The translations under genes and the position numbers were made by a program. The notes beneath the pieces are model-generated. The model was not told the origin of the DNA. It made no database searches and was given only the letters and a program-made list of their open reading frames with translations. Positions 62,718-64,000 of a stretch of DNA of 64,000 bases are shown one piece after another (the stretch's first letter is position 1; every line of letters begins with the position of its first letter). The DNA comes from Gammaproteobacteria bacterium (GTDB taxonomy: Bacteria > Pseudomonadota > Gammaproteobacteria > Steroidobacterales > Steroidobacteraceae): the NCBI GenBank assembly GCA_947469285.1, contig CANIOW010000014.1, positions 1-64,000 on the forward strand. Direction: 5' to 3'.

Positions 62718-63407
62718 TCACGCAGTCGCGGCGAGATACGCCGGAGCGACCTCGACCACGCGTTGAACGAAAATGCCCGGTGTCACGATGACCTCGGGGT
62801 CAAGGTCGCCGAGGGGTACGATCTCTGCAACCTGCGCGATTGTGGTCTTGGCGGCCATCGCCATGATCGGACCGAAGTTCCGGGCCGTTTTTCGGTAAAT
62901 GAGGTTCCCCCATCGATCGCCCTTATGTGCCTTGATAAGCGCGTAATCAGCGTGAATCGGAAGCTCCAGAACGTAATCCTTACCGTCAATCCGGCGTGTT
63001 TCTTTACCCTGGGCGAGCGTCGTGCCAAAACCGGTGGGCGTAAAGATGGCCCCAAGTCCTGCGCCTGCGGCATGGATGCGGGCGGCAAGGTTGCCCTGCG
63101 GTACCAGCTCCAGTTCGATTCTTCCCGCTCTATAGGCCGCATCGAAATGATGGGAGTCTGCCTGCCGCGGAAACGAACAAACAATCTTTCTGACCCGGCC
63201 CGCTTTGATGAGCGCGGCGACGCCTGTCTCGCCGTTACCGGCGTTGTTGCTGATGATGGTGAGATCACCGATGTTGCGAGCAATCAAAGCGTCAATCAAT
63301 TCGTCCGGCATCCCGGCTGTGCCGAAACCACCGATCATCACCGAGGCGCCATTGGCGATGCCTCCCATCGCAGCCTCAAGACTGGTCACGCTCTTGTCGA
63401 TCATCAC
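62718..63407 (-). CDS. pcaI: 3-oxoadipate CoA-transferase subunit A
   Basis: 229 residues. VMIGGFGTAGMPDELIDAL (residues 21-39) is the CoA-binding GGFGxxGxP signature, and NAGNGETGVAALI and GTTLAQGKE follow. First gene of the pcaI-pcaJ-pcaF unit, 111 nt after the semialdehyde dehydrogenase. Confidence 0.9.
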   Translation of the reverse strand: MMIDKSVTSLEAAMGGIANGASVMIGGFGTAGMPDELIDALIARNIGDLTIISNNAGNGETGVAALIKAGRVRKIVCSFPRQADSHHFDAAYRAGRIELELVPQGNLAARIHAAGAGLGAIFTPTGFGTTLAQGKETRRIDGKDYVLELPIHADYALIKAHKGDRWGNLIYRKTARNFGPIMAMAAKTTIAQVAEIVPLGDLDPEVIVTPGIFVQRVVEVAPAYLAATA

Positions 63408-63518
63408 AACCTCATTGTGGGTGGTCTAAACCGTGTGTCAGGGAGGCGTCTACGCCGTCTCGCTGACAAGCTGCGGTTGCAGCGACCACCTTCTTCCATC
63501 CTTTCCGAATGCCGTTCA

Positions 63519-64000
63519 TCACCAGTTGGCGGCGATGTACTTGATCTCACAAAATTCCATGATTCCGTGGTGCGAGCCTTCCCGGCCAATACCGCTGTGC
63601 TTGGATCCGCCAAACGGAGCAGCGGGGTCCGAGACGAGGCCGCGGTTCAGGCCTATCATTCCCGATTCAAGCCGTTCGGATACCCGCAGGCCCCGCTTCA
63701 AATCCGCCGTGAAGACGTAGGAGATGAGGCCGAACTCGCTGTTGTTCGCTGCAGCGATGACCTCAGCCTCGTCATCGAAGACTGTCAGCGCGGCCACAGG
63801 TCCAAAGATCTCCTGTTGCGCGATGGCCGAGTCGGGAGACACGTTCGTCAGGACGGTGGGTGCTAGAAAATAGCCATCATCCGTCGAGACAGTTCCGCCC
63901 GTTAGGAGAACCGCGCCGCGCTTGACAGCATCGTCCACGAGTCCCTTGACGCGACGAACAGCCTCGAGATTGATCAACGGGCCGCATTGGGTCTGTGGAT
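63519..64000 (-). CDS. NAD(P)-dependent semialdehyde dehydrogenase, GabD-like (3' part only)
   Basis: The last 160 codons are in the window and the frame is open at the right edge. GPLIN, AIAQQEIFGPVAALTVF, SEFGLISYVFTADLKRGL and FGGSKHSGIGREGSHHGIMEF are hallmarks of succinate-semialdehyde dehydrogenase-type enzymes. The catalytic Cys is outside the window. Same strand as the CoA-transferase genes; a role in the aromatic pathway is possible but unproven. Confidence 0.88.
   Translation of the reverse strand, partial: PQTQCGPLINLEAVRRVKGLVDDAVKRGAVLLTGGTVSTDDGYFLAPTVLTNVSPDSAIAQQEIFGPVAALTVFDDEAEVIAAANNSEFGLISYVFTADLKRGLRVSERLESGMIGLNRGLVSDPAAPFGGSKHSGIGREGSHHGIMEFCEIKYIAANW

Larger units (their letters stand above)
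44197..64000. mobile_element. Genomic island integrated at tRNA-Pro (left end; right end outside the window)
   Basis: It begins at the tRNA remnant and is followed directly by a tyrosine integrase and an AlpA-like regulator. The cargo is a full aromatic catabolic gene set. The DNA is visibly less GC-rich than the region left of 44 kb and lacks its dense overlapping style in the first kilobases. No transposase, relaxase or conjugation gene is seen inside the window, so whether it can still move is unknown. The extent to the right edge is an inference; it could end earlier only if a second tRNA copy were present, and none is seen. Confidence 0.7.

Noticed and set aside
1-64000. CRISPR arrays, rRNA genes or insertion sequences
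   Set aside because: No spaced repeat array, rRNA-like stretch, transposase frame or IS-type terminal repeats were seen. Only the tyrosine integrase and the tRNA remnant indicate mobility.

Overview
The window is chromosomal DNA of a Gram-negative bacterium, most likely a gammaproteobacterium. Supporting signs are a recC-recB-recD cluster, a TonB-dependent receptor, a proteobacterial ppc and sdaA, and a classic glgP/glgB/glgX set. The left two thirds (1 to about 44190) is high-GC and densely packed, with many 4-nt ATGA/GTGA overlaps. Candidate families are in the Nevskiales/Xanthomonadales neighbourhood, but this is an inference from gene style and not from a marker gene.

Left part, region by region. 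1-2.7 kb: a cut CitE-like lyase, then a leftward group of an EamA permease, a nitroreductase and a cysteine hydrolase. 2.7-5.3 kb: a leftward TonB-dependent receptor with a strong terminator. 5.6-11.3 kb: PEP carboxylase facing a leftward overlapping trio of LOG-family protein, S1/P1 nuclease and L-serine dehydratase. 11.3-13 kb: an old-yellow-enzyme homologue and a GNAT acetyltransferase. 13.1-21.5 kb: a rightward glycogen/maltodextrin operon, glgP-glgB-glgX-malQ. 22.2-26 kb: a glycosyltransferase, a PAP2 phosphatase and a secreted haem-PQQ dehydrogenase. 26-28.3 kb: a leftward Crp/Fnr regulator with a double-domain KaiC-like ATPase. 28.6-40 kb: recC, recB, recD and, convergent, recQ. 40-44.2 kb: a second OYE-type enzyme, a protein with three fused 6-pyruvoyl-tetrahydropterin-synthase domains, and a secreted metalloprotein-like protein of unknown function.

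At 44197-44241 lies the 3' 45 nt of a tRNA-Pro(CGG) gene on the minus strand without its 5' half. A tyrosine integrase and an AlpA-type regulator follow directly. I read this as the left end of an integrated genomic island that runs past the right edge of the window. Its base composition is visibly less G+C rich than the left part.

The island cargo is an aromatic catabolic system. A major facilitator transporter, a Tat-signal protein of unknown function, a 4-cresol-dehydrogenase-like flavoprotein with its cytochrome c, and a PQQ dehydrogenase run rightward. A YciI-like protein, a class-A-like FAD monooxygenase, an alpha/beta hydrolase, a Rieske protein, an aldehyde dehydrogenase, a two-subunit hydroquinone 1,2-dioxygenase, an AraC regulator, beta-ketoadipyl-CoA thiolase, both 3-oxoacid CoA-transferase subunits and a cut semialdehyde dehydrogenase complete it.

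Together these fit a route from a 4-alkylphenol (for example 4-ethylphenol): side-chain hydroxylation to a benzylic alcohol, oxidation to a ketone, oxygen insertion to an ester, hydrolysis to hydroquinone, ring cleavage, and beta-ketoadipate metabolism to succinyl-CoA and acetyl-CoA. Two steps are not secured. The oxygen-insertion enzyme would have to be an unconventional FAD monooxygenase, and no maleylacetate reductase is inside the window. Two copies of a 14-bp palindrome and a decayed duplicate of the flavoprotein promoter unit flank the transporter and suggest a repressor-controlled regulon with a history of duplication.
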